The notes under the pieces: generated by a model
The model's database searches: none
What the model saw: only the letters and a program-made list of their open reading frames with translations
Told to the model about the DNA's origin: nothing
Assembly (NCBI RefSeq): GCF_001713475.1
Contig: NZ_CP016499.1
Span: 1,674,001-1,738,000 of the forward strand
Length of the DNA stretch: 64,000 nt
Reading direction: 5' to 3'
Origin: Agrobacterium sp. RAC06
GTDB lineage: Bacteria > Pseudomonadota > Alphaproteobacteria > Rhizobiales > Rhizobiaceae
Part shown: one piece after another, positions 1 through 8,974 of the stretch
How positions within the stretch are numbered: position 1 is the stretch's first letter
Layout: every line of letters begins with the position of its first letter
Made by a program: the position numbers and the translations under genes

Positions 1-701
1 CGGCGGCCATCATGCTCGACTGCGCTGACCAGATTGAAGCCTGACGCGTTGGTATAGCCGGTCTTGATGCCGTCCATGCCCTTGTAGCGATACATGAGGT
101 TGTTGTGACCGTTGATCGTCTTGCCGCGGAACTTGAAGCTCTTGGTGGCGAAGAGTTCGTATTCCTTCGGGAAGTCGCGCATCAGGGCGACACCGAGGGT
201 CGACATGTCGCGGGCTGTGGTAAACTGCCGGGGATGCGGCAGGCCGGAGGCATTGAAGAAGGTGGTGTTCATCATGCCGAGCGAACGGGCCTTGCGCGTC
301 ATGAGGGCCGCAAAGCCCTCTTCACTGCCGCCGATCTTCTCGCCGATCGCAGCCGAGGCGTCATTGGCCGAGCGGACGATCATGGCGAGTACGGCTTCGC
401 GGACGGTGATGCTGTCGCCTGCCTTGACGAAGAGCTTGGTCGGCGGGCGGGAGGCGGCATGTTTCGAAAAGGGAACGGGGCTATCCCAGCTGAGCTTGCC
501 GGCCTTGATCGCGTCGAAAACCATGTAGACGGACATCATCTTGGTCAGCGATGCCGGGTGATTGAGCACGTCCGCGTTTTCGGAGGCGAGGACTTCGCCG
601 GTGCGGGCATCGAGCAGAAGCTGGGCACTTCCTGCCTGGGCTGTCGTCGAGAGGGAGAGGATCGCCACGCAAAACGAGAACGCGATCAGCAACTTGCTCA
701 T
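1..701 (-). CDS. D-alanyl-D-alanine carboxypeptidase (PBP5/DacF type), cut by left window edge
   Basis: Periplasmic serine peptidase that trims the terminal D-Ala from peptidoglycan stem peptides. The reading frame starts at an ATG ending at 701 and runs open to base 1, giving 233 visible residues; the C-terminal part lies outside the window. Residues 1-23 form a signal peptide ending AQAG. All three penicillin-binding motifs are visible: SLTK at 51-54 (nucleophile Ser51), SAN at 111-113 and KTG at 213-215. Family members are usually 380-400 residues with a C-terminal amphipathic anchor, which cannot be checked here. The exact paralogue (DacA, DacC, DacF) is not decidable. Confidence 0.93.
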   Translation of the reverse strand, partial: MSKLLIAFSFCVAILSLSTTAQAGSAQLLLDARTGEVLASENADVLNHPASLTKMMSVYMVFDAIKAGKLSWDSPVPFSKHAASRPPTKLFVKAGDSITVREAVLAMIVRSANDASAAIGEKIGGSEEGFAALMTRKARSLGMMNTTFFNASGLPHPRQFTTARDMSTLGVALMRDFPKEYELFATKSFKFRGKTINGHNNLMYRYKGMDGIKTGYTNASGFNLVSAVEHDGR

Positions 702-915
702 GAAAACTCCAATGCCGCCCGGATTTCAATGATGACTGCGACTGGTTCGATTCGATCGATCCGCCGTCTTCGGGTTGAGGCCCTATGGCAAGAATGGGGC
801 GACAATCAGCCGATCGGAATCAAATGCAACCATCGATCCACAGAAGGTCGCCCGATCATGGTCAACAGATGGTTAATCGATTGCGCGAATGCTGGCACGG
901 ACGGTCACGAAGGCG

Positions 916-1359
916 TCAGCGGGCGAAGGTCACAGCGCCAGTCCCTTCTTCACCCAGCCGGTCTGCGGGATTGACCAGATGGCAGCGCTGGAGAGACAGG
1001 CAGCCACAGCCAATGCAGCCGTCGAGATCATGCCGCAGGCCTTCGAGAATGCGGATGCGCTGGTCGAGCCTCTCGGCCCAGCGGGTGGCAATCTCACGCC
1101 AGTCTTGGGGCGTCGGCGTGCGCTTCTGCGGCAGTGCGGACAGCGCCGCGGCGACTTCCGAGAGCGGAAGCCCCACCTCTTGCGCGGCGCGGATCAAGGC
1201 GAGCCTGCGCAGCACGTCGCGGCCGTAGCGGCGCTGATTGCCGCCCGTCCTGTCGGCGAAGATCAGACCCTTGCGCTCGTAGAAATGGATGGCGGACACG
1301 GCCAGTCCGCTGCGGCGGGCGACATCTCCGACGGTCAGATGGTTTTTTTGTTCGGGCAT
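916..1359 (-). CDS. soxR: Redox-sensing MerR-family regulator SoxR
   Basis: 147-residue transcription factor with an N-terminal MerR winged helix (about residues 8-75), a dimerisation helix, and a C-terminal [2Fe-2S] loop. The cluster-binding signature CX2CXCX5C is intact (Cys115, Cys118, Cys120, Cys126), which separates SoxR from other MerR proteins. In the family, oxidation of the cluster by redox-cycling compounds or superoxide turns the protein into an activator. The gene is divergent from an MFS transporter, and an 18-bp SoxR-box palindrome lies 7 bp upstream of its ATG. It can therefore bind over its own 5' region while activating the neighbour. Identification is firm; the inducing compounds are not known. 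Confidence 0.96.
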   Translation of the reverse strand: MPEQKNHLTVGDVARRSGLAVSAIHFYERKGLIFADRTGGNQRRYGRDVLRRLALIRAAQEVGLPLSEVAAALSALPQKRTPTPQDWREIATRWAERLDQRIRILEGLRHDLDGCIGCGCLSLQRCHLVNPADRLGEEGTGAVTFAR

Positions 1360-1362
1360 GGC

Positions 1363-1393
1363 TTTACCTCAACCTTTGTTGAGGTTGTAGCAT
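1363..1393 (+). promoter_or_regulatory. SoxR-dependent promoter for the MFS gene
   Basis: A perfect inverted repeat, CCTCAAC-CTTT-GTTGAGG, spans 1367-1384. It closely matches the enterobacterial soxS operator. A -35-like TTTACC (1363-1368) and a -10-like TAGCAT (1388-1393) flank it with a 19-bp spacer. This overlong spacer, corrected by DNA distortion, is the hallmark of SoxR-activated promoters. The orientation points toward the MFS gene at 1439. Confidence 0.88.
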
Positions 1394-1438
1394 CGCGTCA
1401 AATCGCATCCAATGCCATTTCGCAAAGTGAGTTCACGA

Positions 1439-2929
1439 ATGACCGACAGCACGACCGACAAATCGGCCGGCCCTTCCCTACCGTCGATTCCGGACATGAT
1501 TGATGAGTTCAAGACGCCGCCGAGCGAGCCGGGCGGCTGGCTCGATCTTCTGTCGCGCGAACACCTATCCACCACGCTGATGCTGAGCATGGGGGTTGCG
1601 CTCTTTGCCTTTAACGGCTTCTTCGTTTCCACCGTGCTGCCGAGCGCGATTGCCGAGATCGGCGGCGGCCACCTCATCGCCTGGTCCGTCTCACTTTACC
1701 TGATCGGGTCAATCGTCGCCGGCGTGACCGCAGCCCAGTTCAAACAACGCTTCGGCGCCCGCCGCGCCTTGGTCGTGGCGACACTGGTCTTCCTCGTCGG
1801 CACTCTGACGGCAGCGTTTGCGTCGACGATGGAGCAGGTTCTGCTCGGGCGGCTCGGACAGGGGCTCGGCGAAGGCGTGGTCGCCGCGATCTGTTACGCG
1901 CTCATTCCAGCCCTCTATCCGTCGCGTCTGGTGCCCAAGGTCTTTGGCGTGGAAGCGCTGGTGTGGACATGTGCTTCCTTCGGCGGACCGTTTGCGGCCG
2001 GCTGGCTGGCGGAAAGCTTTTCCTGGAGGACGGCCTTCCTGATCAATCTGCCGTTCGGGCTCGTCTTTCTTCTTCTCGCACTGTTCACGGCAAGGCCGCG
2101 TGATGAGACAGTCGCCGCGTTTGCCAGGGTGCCGCTCTCCCCGCTGGTGCTGCTGTCAGTGGGCCTTCTGATGATCCTGTCCTCAGGAGTGATGGCCGAG
2201 CCTCTGACCTCGGCCGTGCTCGTAGTGTTCGGCATTGCCCTTCTGGTCGCAAGCGTTCGCCGCGATCGGGTACTTCCAACGGGTCTGATGCCGGCGGAAG
2301 CCTTTGGTCTTTCGTCAACGGTCGGGGCGGGTCTTTGGCTGGTTCTTCTCATGCCCGTCGCCCAAGCGACCAGCAGCGTCTATTTCGTCTTGGGGCTGCA
2401 GCATGGCTTCGGCTTCGGTCCGCTGGCGGCCGGTGGGCTTGGTGCGATCATGGCGATGAGCTGGAGCCTGGTCGCCGTACTCGTTGCTCATGTCGGGACG
2501 GAACGCGCGCGGCGGCGGGCAATCGAGTCCGGACCGCTCCTGCAATGCTGCGGCATGCTCCTGGTTGCCCCCGGCTTTCAGCAGGGATCGCTTTTCCTTC
2601 TGGTCACGGGCCAGATCGTGGTCGGTGCAGCTTTCGGCGCCAGCTGGGCCTTTCTGAGCCAGATGCTTATGGAAACGAGTACGCGTACCGAGCGAGACAA
2701 GACTTCGGGGCTTATTCCGACGCTGCAATCCGCGGGCTTCGCAATCGGTGCGGCCTTTGCCGGCCTGGCGGGCAACAGTCTCGGCTTGGCAGAGACCTCT
2801 ACAAGCGAGACCTCCCGGGCCGCTTTCTCGGCGACATTCCTCATTCCGGTACTGTGGACGATCCCTGCCATGCTGCTTGCTCGACGGGCAACCCGGCTGG
2901 CTGCGGAGCTGCCGCCGCATTCGCCATAA
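1439..2929 (+). CDS. MFS transporter, predicted drug/redox-compound exporter under SoxR control
   Basis: Integral inner-membrane protein of 496 residues with a long hydrophilic N-terminus (about 35 residues) followed by many hydrophobic segments, probably 14 helices as in the DHA2 branch. The loop after helix 2 carries an MFS motif-A-like KQRFGARRAL. The ATG at 1439 was preferred over an in-frame ATG at 1412 because it sits at a normal distance from the SoxR promoter. Its only close neighbour is the divergent soxR. In the SoxR family, non-enteric regulons commonly contain efflux pumps and oxidoreductases for redox-active small molecules, so export of such compounds is the best inference. The substrate is unknown. 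Confidence 0.88.
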   Translation: MTDSTTDKSAGPSLPSIPDMIDEFKTPPSEPGGWLDLLSREHLSTTLMLSMGVALFAFNGFFVSTVLPSAIAEIGGGHLIAWSVSLYLIGSIVAGVTAAQFKQRFGARRALVVATLVFLVGTLTAAFASTMEQVLLGRLGQGLGEGVVAAICYALIPALYPSRLVPKVFGVEALVWTCASFGGPFAAGWLAESFSWRTAFLINLPFGLVFLLLALFTARPRDETVAAFARVPLSPLVLLSVGLLMILSSGVMAEPLTSAVLVVFGIALLVASVRRDRVLPTGLMPAEAFGLSSTVGAGLWLVLLMPVAQATSSVYFVLGLQHGFGFGPLAAGGLGAIMAMSWSLVAVLVAHVGTERARRRAIESGPLLQCCGMLLVAPGFQQGSLFLLVTGQIVVGAAFGASWAFLSQMLMETSTRTERDKTSGLIPTLQSAGFAIGAAFAGLAGNSLGLAETSTSETSRAAFSATFLIPVLWTIPAMLLARRATRLAAELPPHSP

Positions 2930-3014
2930 TATTGAGACGACGTGTTGAACCTGCCTTAAGGGTTCGGGGGTAGCCTGTCTGGCATTGCAGTCAATGACAT
3001 TTCAGGCAGAGGTT

Positions 3015-4061
3015 ATGGCGGGACGGTTCAAACATAAGCTGAAGCGAGTGGCAATCACGGGGGGGCTGGAGGCGTCCTTTCTGTTGTCGCGGCTCGGGCT
3101 GGCGGCTGGTCTTCGGGGCCGCGGGGTGATCTTCACGCTGCATCATGTCCGGCCGGCCAATGCCAGACCGTTCCAGCCGAACCGGCATCTCGACATCACG
3201 CCCGACTTCCTCGACGCAGCGATCCAGACGCTAATCCGGCGCGGCTATCGCTTCCTCCGACTGGACGAGGTGCCGGCGGCTCTTGCCGAACCCGAAGGCG
3301 GACAGCCCTTTGCCGTCTTCACACTCGACGACGGGTTTCGCGACAATCGCGACCATGCTCTGCCGGTCTTCGAGCGCCACGGGGTTCCTTTCACCATCTT
3401 CGTCTGCAAGGGGCTTTCGGAGCGCAGCCATACGATGTGGTGGGAGACGCTTGCGGCCCTGATCGGGGCCCGGCAAAGGGTGGCTCTCTGCCTGCCGGCA
3501 GGGCGGATAGACATCGACTGCAGCTCGACTAGCGCCAAGTGTGCCGCATTCGACGCCGCCGCGCGCCTGCTGATGGCGGGCGACGAAGCGAAGGGAGTGG
3601 CGCAACTCGATGCGGCGGCGAATGCTGCCGGTATCAACCCGCATGCGCTGGTTTCCGAAACGGTCATGGATCGGGAGGAACTTGCCGCCCTGACCCGCAA
3701 CCCGCTGGTCTCCTACGGAGCGCATACCGTGAGCCATCGCGGCCTCGCCGATCTTAACGACGAGGCATTGTTGCAGGAGTATAACGAGAGCGCCGAATAT
3801 GTTGCCGGCATCACCGGCACGCGCGCCGTCACCTTCGCTTATCCTTATGGCGATGCGCGGAGCGCAACGGTCCGGACGGCAGGCTATGCCGACTGGGCGG
3901 GCTTCAAGCTGTCGGTGACCACACGGCCGGGCACATTGACGCCCGCCTCGATGGCGAGCCCGCAGCTTCTGCCGCGGATCTCGCTGAACGGGCTCTATCA
4001 GAAGCCGCGCTATGTCGAGGCGCTGGCGTCGGGGCTGCCGTCGAAGCTTGTCGGCGGCTGA
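3015..4061 (+). CDS. Polysaccharide deacetylase (NodB-homology) family protein
   Basis: Carbohydrate esterase family 4-type protein of about 348 residues. The NodB-domain signatures are visible: TLDDG near the middle (catalytic Asp and metal Asp), SYGAHTVSH (the metal-binding His pair) and FAYPYGD. Such enzymes remove N- or O-acetyl groups from polysaccharides. The N-terminus is basic with a hydrophobic stretch but shows no clear signal peptide. Alternative starts are the ATG at 2994 and a TTG at 2985; none has a strong ribosome binding site, so the start is uncertain by 20-30 bases. It converges with pdxH with a 15-bp gap. The substrate (surface polysaccharide or peptidoglycan) is not inferable. 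Confidence 0.88.
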   Translation: MAGRFKHKLKRVAITGGLEASFLLSRLGLAAGLRGRGVIFTLHHVRPANARPFQPNRHLDITPDFLDAAIQTLIRRGYRFLRLDEVPAALAEPEGGQPFAVFTLDDGFRDNRDHALPVFERHGVPFTIFVCKGLSERSHTMWWETLAALIGARQRVALCLPAGRIDIDCSSTSAKCAAFDAAARLLMAGDEAKGVAQLDAAANAAGINPHALVSETVMDREELAALTRNPLVSYGAHTVSHRGLADLNDEALLQEYNESAEYVAGITGTRAVTFAYPYGDARSATVRTAGYADWAGFKLSVTTRPGTLTPASMASPQLLPRISLNGLYQKPRYVEALASGLPSKLVGG

Positions 4062-4076
4062 GCCCATCCCCCCTGA

Positions 4077-4697
4077 TCAGGGATACATCCGGACCTTGGA
4101 CCAGCCGTCGCCTTCCGCGTCGCGACGGAACTCGATGCGGTCATGCAGGCGGAACTTGCGATCGTGCCAGAACTCGATCGAGCGCGGAATGATGCGGAGG
4201 CCCGACCAATGGGGCGGGCGTGGGACGTTTCCGAGCGCATATTTCGCGGTGTATTCGGCGACCGCCTTTTCCAGCGCGAAGCGGCCTTCGAGCGGCCGGG
4301 ACTGCTTCGAAGCCCAGGCACCGATCCGGCTGCCAAGCGGCCGGGACTGGTAATATTCGTCTGCCTCCTCATCGGAAACCACCTCGACATCGCCCCTCAG
4401 GCGGATCTGGCGGCGCAGCGATTTCCAATGAAAACACATGGCTGCCTTTTTCTGGCCGAGAATTTCCTGTCCCTTCTGGCTCTCGAAATTCGTGTAGAAA
4501 ACGAAACCCCTGACATCGAAACCCTTGAGCAGCACCATACGGACATTCGGCAGGCCATCCGCATCCACGGTGGCGAGTGCCACCGCATTGGGATCGTTGA
4601 TCTCCGAGGCCTCGGCATCCTTCAGCCAGGTGGCGAAGAGCGCAAAGGGTTCGCTCTCTTCGGTGAAGTCACCAGTTGTTAACCCGATATCTGACAT
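4077..4697 (-). CDS. pdxH: Pyridoxamine 5'-phosphate oxidase
   Basis: FMN-dependent enzyme that oxidises pyridoxine- or pyridoxamine-5'-phosphate to pyridoxal 5'-phosphate, the last step of vitamin B6 synthesis and salvage. The protein of 206 residues matches the usual family length. Family-typical stretches include [12 protein letters not shown] near the FMN site, [13 protein letters not shown], the QIRLRGDVE strand, [16 protein letters not shown], and the C-terminal region around residues 170-206 with WxxxR. The ATG ending at 4697 was chosen because it begins the conserved [13 protein letters not shown] start seen in relatives; an upstream in-frame start would add 33 unconserved residues. 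Confidence 0.96.
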   Translation of the reverse strand: MSDIGLTTGDFTEESEPFALFATWLKDAEASEINDPNAVALATVDADGLPNVRMVLLKGFDVRGFVFYTNFESQKGQEILGQKKAAMCFHWKSLRRQIRLRGDVEVVSDEEADEYYQSRPLGSRIGAWASKQSRPLEGRFALEKAVAEYTAKYALGNVPRPPHWSGLRIIPRSIEFWHDRKFRLHDRIEFRRDAEGDGWSKVRMYP

Positions 4698-4807
4698 ATT
4701 GTGTAAAATGCTCCCGATATGCATATTGGCCGTCGATGACGAAGCACTGGATCGCAGGCCCCTTGGCAGACATAGCAAAATCGGTCGAGCGGACAAAGGG
4801 TTGGTGC

Positions 4808-5218
4808 ATGCGTAGAAGCTCGATCTTGCTCATCATCACTGCGACACTTCCGCTCAGCGGTTGCTTCGGCAGCAGCATGGACCTGTTCGGCTCGGATACG
4901 GTCGACAGTTCGATCTCCACATCGACTGTCGTGAAGAGTGGCAACCCCACGAGCCGTTCTGACGAGCTCACGGTACAAAGCGCTGTTTCGTCCGCGGATC
5001 TGTCCAAGACCGAGGGCAAGCCGCTTCCCTGGGCCAATGCGACGACCGGCAGTGCGGGTGTCGTGACCGCCATCCAGGAAGAGAAAGGTGACGGCGTCAT
5101 CTGCCGCAACTTCTCGACGACCCGACATTCCTATGAAGGCATCGCCTACTTCTCCGGCAAGACGTGCACATCCGGCACCGGCAACTGGCAGCTGTTGAGC
5201 TTCGACCGCCGATCGTAA
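4808..5218 (+). CDS. Small lipoprotein, RT0821/Lpp0805-type surface protein
   Basis: Predicted exported lipoprotein of 136 residues. The N-terminus MRRSS is followed by a hydrophobic core and a lipobox LSGC, so Cys19 would be lipidated. The Ser/Thr-rich middle is probably disordered. The C-terminal part ([19 protein letters not shown], then TGNWQLLSF) resembles the RT0821/Lpp0805 surface-protein family, whose function is not established. The ATG at 4808 starts exactly at the signal peptide. It is divergent from pdxH and stands alone. Confidence 0.82.
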   Translation: MRRSSILLIITATLPLSGCFGSSMDLFGSDTVDSSISTSTVVKSGNPTSRSDELTVQSAVSSADLSKTEGKPLPWANATTGSAGVVTAIQEEKGDGVICRNFSTTRHSYEGIAYFSGKTCTSGTGNWQLLSFDRRS

Positions 5219-5442
5219 ACGGCGGATCGATTTCGGTCGCATTCGAAAGACTTGCTTAAGCAAACCGGAAGAATGAGGTCGCCCTGACGGCCGACAGCTA
5301 ACCTTCGATTAGCATATGGCATGCAACGGTTCCCGGGACTGTAGCGTCCGGATCTGCATGAATTCGGCAGGACGGCAGGAAAGTTTTGCGGACCGGGCCC
5401 GATGAAGGGACCTTTTCCGCCTGAGGTGTGTTGGTGTCCTCG

Positions 5443-6705
5443 ATGCGAGATTTTTATTCGATCCTTGGCGTGAAACGCGATGCCGGCTCTGACGAGATCA
5501 AGGCAGCATGGCGCACGAAGGCGAAATCCGTACATCCGGACAAGAACCGTGACGATCCGCAGGCCCACAACAGGTTTGCCGAGATCGGCCGCGCCTACGA
5601 AGTGCTCAAGGATCCGGCCAAGCGGAACCGGTACGATCAACAGCGCATGAAGGTGGAAGCCTTGGAACGCGAACAGACGATCATGCAGCAGCGCCAGGCA
5701 GCGCGCGAGGCGGCGGAAAAAGCCAAGCAGGCCAAGATAAATGCCGAGCGCGTGCTTGAGGAGCTGGCGCGCGCCGAGGCGGAGAAAGCCAAGGCGGATG
5801 CGACCCAGGCCGCCAAGGCGAAGGCTGCAAAGGAACAGGCCGCCGAGGCAAAGACCAAAGCCCAGGCCGAATCCGGTGCGAAGGATGCAGCCGCAGAAAC
5901 GGCTTCTGCGACCGGCACCGACAAGACTTCGACTGCCGGTGCAAGCGCTGGCCCTAAATCGGGTCCGAGCGCTACCGTCGGCGGCACGGCTTCAGGCCCG
6001 GAGGAAGCCGCTTCACGCATTTTCGGCGATAGCCCGGAAGCAGCCGCAGCCGCTGAAAGCCTGCGCCGCGAGCAGGAGGCCGCAGAGCTTCAGGAGGGCA
6101 TTCCCCTGAAGCCGGCGGCATCGCCCCTGCTGGCGCCGATCGAGCTCTTCAGTTCGCTGGTGCGTCGCCTGCGCGGCGCCCCGCCGCCGCTGCCGGAAAA
6201 GGCACCCGATATCTTTGCGGATGCCGTGGTCGCGATTGCCGATCTGCTCGAGCAGAAATCCGTGTCGATCACCCTGAACGACGGGCGCGAAGTGCGCGTG
6301 CCGCTCAACGGTGTGACCGAGGGCCATGTCGTGCGCCTCAAGGGTCAGGGGCTGAAGTTCCAGGGCCTGCAGCGCGGCGATGTCGCCGTGACGATCAAGG
6401 TGCTGCGCGCCGATCGCTTCGCGGTCGACCAGTTCGATATCCGCACCGTGTTGCCGATCACACTCGAAAACGCCGTGCTGGGCTGCGAGACCCAGGTCGA
6501 AGGACCTGACGGGACCATGGTGCCCGTCACGGTGCCCGCCTGGTCGAACTCCGATCAGGTCATCCGAATCGACGACCTCGGCCTTCCCAACGCCGAAGAC
6601 GGCCGTGGCGCGCTTGTCGTCGAACTGCGCGTGATGCTCTGGGAAAAGCCGGACGAGAAGGTCACCGACCTGATGCGGCTGATGCGCGAGGGGCTCTATA
6701 TCTGA
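5443..6705 (+). CDS. J-domain co-chaperone, CbpA/DnaJ-like without zinc fingers
   Basis: Type-II-like J protein of about 420 residues that should stimulate DnaK ATPase and deliver substrates. Residues 1-65 form the J domain with the catalytic HPD at 31-33 and the helix IV segment YEVLKDPAKRNRYD. Instead of a Gly/Phe linker and CXXCXGXG zinc fingers there is a long Ala/Lys/Glu-rich coiled-coil-like stretch (about 70-150), then a Gly/Ala/Ser low-complexity region (about 150-200). The C-terminal half (about 260-420) is a DnaJ C-terminal beta domain (VRLKGQGLKFQGLQRGD; IRIDDLGLPN). A GTG at 5434, which has a GAGG at better spacing, could be the true start and would add three residues. Confidence 0.9.
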   Translation: MRDFYSILGVKRDAGSDEIKAAWRTKAKSVHPDKNRDDPQAHNRFAEIGRAYEVLKDPAKRNRYDQQRMKVEALEREQTIMQQRQAAREAAEKAKQAKINAERVLEELARAEAEKAKADATQAAKAKAAKEQAAEAKTKAQAESGAKDAAAETASATGTDKTSTAGASAGPKSGPSATVGGTASGPEEAASRIFGDSPEAAAAAESLRREQEAAELQEGIPLKPAASPLLAPIELFSSLVRRLRGAPPPLPEKAPDIFADAVVAIADLLEQKSVSITLNDGREVRVPLNGVTEGHVVRLKGQGLKFQGLQRGDVAVTIKVLRADRFAVDQFDIRTVLPITLENAVLGCETQVEGPDGTMVPVTVPAWSNSDQVIRIDDLGLPNAEDGRGALVVELRVMLWEKPDEKVTDLMRLMREGLYI

Positions 6706-6958
6706 GCCCCTTCGGTCCCGGTGACGGGTCTCCAGGTTTCGACCTCCTATTGTGCACAGCATTTTCGGCGAGCCTGTCGTTTGGGCCCGGCGGCAATTGT
6801 TGCGCTTCAGCCCTGCAGATTTCCGCCTGCTAAATGAGTGATTTCTGACGTTGTGATGGATGTCGGGGCCGTGTTCCGTCGATCTGAGCCTGCAATCTTG
6901 AACCCCGGATCGGCCTATGCCATAGGCAACTCCACCGAACGTCTTAAAGGGTCTCGAT

Positions 6959-7777
6959 ATGGTTCAGGGTTCCGGCCTTATGGCAGGCAAGCGCGGCGTC
7001 ATCATGGGTGTCGCCAACAATCGCTCCATCGCTTGGGGCATCGCGAAGGCCTGTCGTGACCAGGGTGCCGAGATTGCCCTCACATGGCAGGGCGATGCGC
7101 TGAAGAAGCGTGTCGAGCCGCTCGCACAGGAACTGGATGCCTTTCTTGCCGGCGACTGCGACGTGACCAATCTTGAGAGCATCGACGCCGTCTTCAACAA
7201 TATCGAAGCCAAGTGGGGCAAGATCGACTTCGTCGTGCATGCCATCGCCTTTTCCGACAAGGACGAGCTGACGGGCCGCTACATCGAGACGACGCGCGAC
7301 AACTTCGCCCGGACGATGGATATCTCCGTTTATTCCTTCACCGCCGTTGCGGCGCGTGCCGAGAAGATCATGAATGATGGCGGTTCGCTTCTGACGCTCA
7401 CCTATTACGGCGCCGAAAAGGTCATGCCGCACTACAACGTCATGGGTGTGGCAAAGGCCGCACTCGAAGCGTCCGTGCGCTATCTCGCCGTCGACATGGG
7501 TGGCCGCGGCATCCGCGTCAACGCGATCTCGGCCGGCCCGATCAAGACGCTTGCGGCTTCCGGCATCGGTGATTTCCGCTATATCCTCAAGTGGAACGAG
7601 TATCATTCGCCGCTGAAGCGCAACGTCACGACCGACGAAGTCGGCAAGTCGGGCATGTATCTCTTGTCCGACCTCTCGACCGGCGTTTCCGGCGAAGTGC
7701 ATCATGTCGACTGCGGTTATCACACGGTCGGCATGAAGTCGGTCGATGCGCCCGACATCGTTCTCGGCAAAGACTGA
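6959..7777 (+). CDS. fabI: Enoyl-[acyl-carrier-protein] reductase (NADH), FabI
   Basis: Last step of the fatty-acid elongation cycle: reduces trans-2-enoyl-ACP to acyl-ACP. The 272-residue protein has the FabI variant of the short-chain dehydrogenase fold. The nucleotide-binding start is KRGVIMGVANNRSIAWGIA, and the catalytic Tyr-X6-Lys is Tyr159 and Lys166 in PHYNVMGVAKA, with the additional Tyr149-150 pair. SAGPIKTLAASGI near residue 195 is the substrate-loop region typical of triclosan-target FabI. A second in-frame ATG lies 21 bases downstream (MAGKRG). A histidine phosphatase gene follows after 16 bases and is probably co-transcribed. Confidence 0.97.
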   Translation: MVQGSGLMAGKRGVIMGVANNRSIAWGIAKACRDQGAEIALTWQGDALKKRVEPLAQELDAFLAGDCDVTNLESIDAVFNNIEAKWGKIDFVVHAIAFSDKDELTGRYIETTRDNFARTMDISVYSFTAVAARAEKIMNDGGSLLTLTYYGAEKVMPHYNVMGVAKAALEASVRYLAVDMGGRGIRVNAISAGPIKTLAASGIGDFRYILKWNEYHSPLKRNVTTDEVGKSGMYLLSDLSTGVSGEVHHVDCGYHTVGMKSVDAPDIVLGKD

Positions 7778-7793
7778 ATTCGGAGACTGCGCC

Positions 7794-8384
7794 GTGCTCA
7801 TCTACATGATCCGTCACGGCCAGACCGATTGGAATGCCGAGGGCCGGATGCAAGGCCAGAAGGATATCGGCCTCAACGACACCGGCCGTCAGCAGGCCAG
7901 CGAAAACGGGCGCAAGCTCGCCCAGATCCTCGGCGGCCGCGCCGGGGATTTCGACTTTGTGAGCTCCCCGCTCGGACGCACGCGCGACACCATGGAACGG
8001 GTGCGCACAGCCATGGGCCTTCCCCCTGCCGACTACCGGCTTGACGAGCGGCTGAAGGAGCTTTCCTTCGGCGATTGGGAAGGCTCGACCCTGCCGGAAC
8101 TGGCAGAGGTCTCGCCAGAGCGGGTCGAGGAACGGGCGCGCCAGAAATGGGGCTTCATTCCGCCCGGCGACGATGCGGAAAGCTATGAGATCCTGTCCTG
8201 GCGGATCGGCGCCTGGCTGACCTCTGTCGAACGGCCGACCGTCTGCGTCAGCCATGGTGGCGTTATCCGCAGCTGCTTCCGGCTGATTGGCAATGTCAGT
8301 GAGGACGAGGCCTGCGAGATGAACATTCCGCAGGATCGGATCCTGAAAATCGATCGCGACCGAAAATTGATAGACTGGATCTGA
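7794..8384 (+). CDS. Histidine phosphatase (phosphoglycerate-mutase-like) family protein
   Basis: Cytoplasmic phosphatase of 196 residues in the dPGM/SixA superfamily. The catalytic RHG signature lies at the very N-terminus (MIRHGQTDWNAEG), SSPLGRTRDTM supplies a second arginine, the acid is in LKELSFGDWEG, and the second catalytic histidine is in VSHGGVIR. The start is a GTG at 7794 preceded by GGAG at 7782-7785; this start gives the normal family N-terminus. It lies 16 bp after fabI. The family acts on many substrates (phosphoglycerate, alpha-ribazole phosphate, nucleotides), so no specific reaction is claimed. Confidence 0.92.
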   Translation: MLIYMIRHGQTDWNAEGRMQGQKDIGLNDTGRQQASENGRKLAQILGGRAGDFDFVSSPLGRTRDTMERVRTAMGLPPADYRLDERLKELSFGDWEGSTLPELAEVSPERVEERARQKWGFIPPGDDAESYEILSWRIGAWLTSVERPTVCVSHGGVIRSCFRLIGNVSEDEACEMNIPQDRILKIDRDRKLIDWI

Positions 8385-8423
8385 GATCGACCGTGCCGCC
8401 CTCTTCGGGCGGCCCCGCGCTTG

Positions 8424-8684
8424 CTACTGCAGCAGTTCCAGATCGTCGACGACCCGCTTGCCGTCCACTTCCGTGTAGAAGACGAGAACCTTCTGGCCCG
8501 GTTCGAGACCCTCGAAGTTGAATTCTGAGGGAACGGCATAGGTCTTGCCGTCATCGAGAACGAGGTTCATTCCATCGATGTTCACATCACGAATGGTGGC
8601 TTCCACATCGGCGCTGCCGGCATAGACGCTGACCGGCGACAGGAAGCCTGCGGTGGCGAGAAGCAGGGATATAACGACACGCAT
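8424..8684 (-). CDS. Small exported DUF1344 protein
   Basis: 86-residue protein with a signal peptide (hydrophobic core, cleavage near VYAG at about residues 20-23) followed by a compact DUF1344-like beta domain (TIRDVNIDGMNLVLDDGKTY, then EPGQKVLVFYTEVDGKRVV). The family is common in rhizobia and of unknown function. The ATG ending at 8684 begins the signal peptide; the upstream in-frame extension of 38 residues is not protein-like. It converges with the histidine phosphatase across a GC hairpin (8395-8413). Confidence 0.85.
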   Translation of the reverse strand: MRVVISLLLATAGFLSPVSVYAGSADVEATIRDVNIDGMNLVLDDGKTYAVPSEFNFEGLEPGQKVLVFYTEVDGKRVVDDLELLQ

Positions 8685-8974
8685 GCAAACCACCCTCGAC
8701 CAAATCACTGCTGAAACCGACTGCAAACTAGCCTCCTGAATGTGGCGGAATTCGCCCCTGACAAACTCATTTCGGGGGATAGTGGACCCGAAGGGCAACC
8801 GGGATCAAGCGCGTTCGCCGCTGTCCCCCGACAATCTGTGGGCTCGTGCTCTGGCTCAAGGACCATGTGCGCCCCCTAAACAGAGAAACGATAAAAAAAC
8901 CTGCCCCTGACGAAATCCTAAATTAACCGCAGCCCCATAGGCTTAGCGCAATCGGGATCAGGGGAAGCATACAC

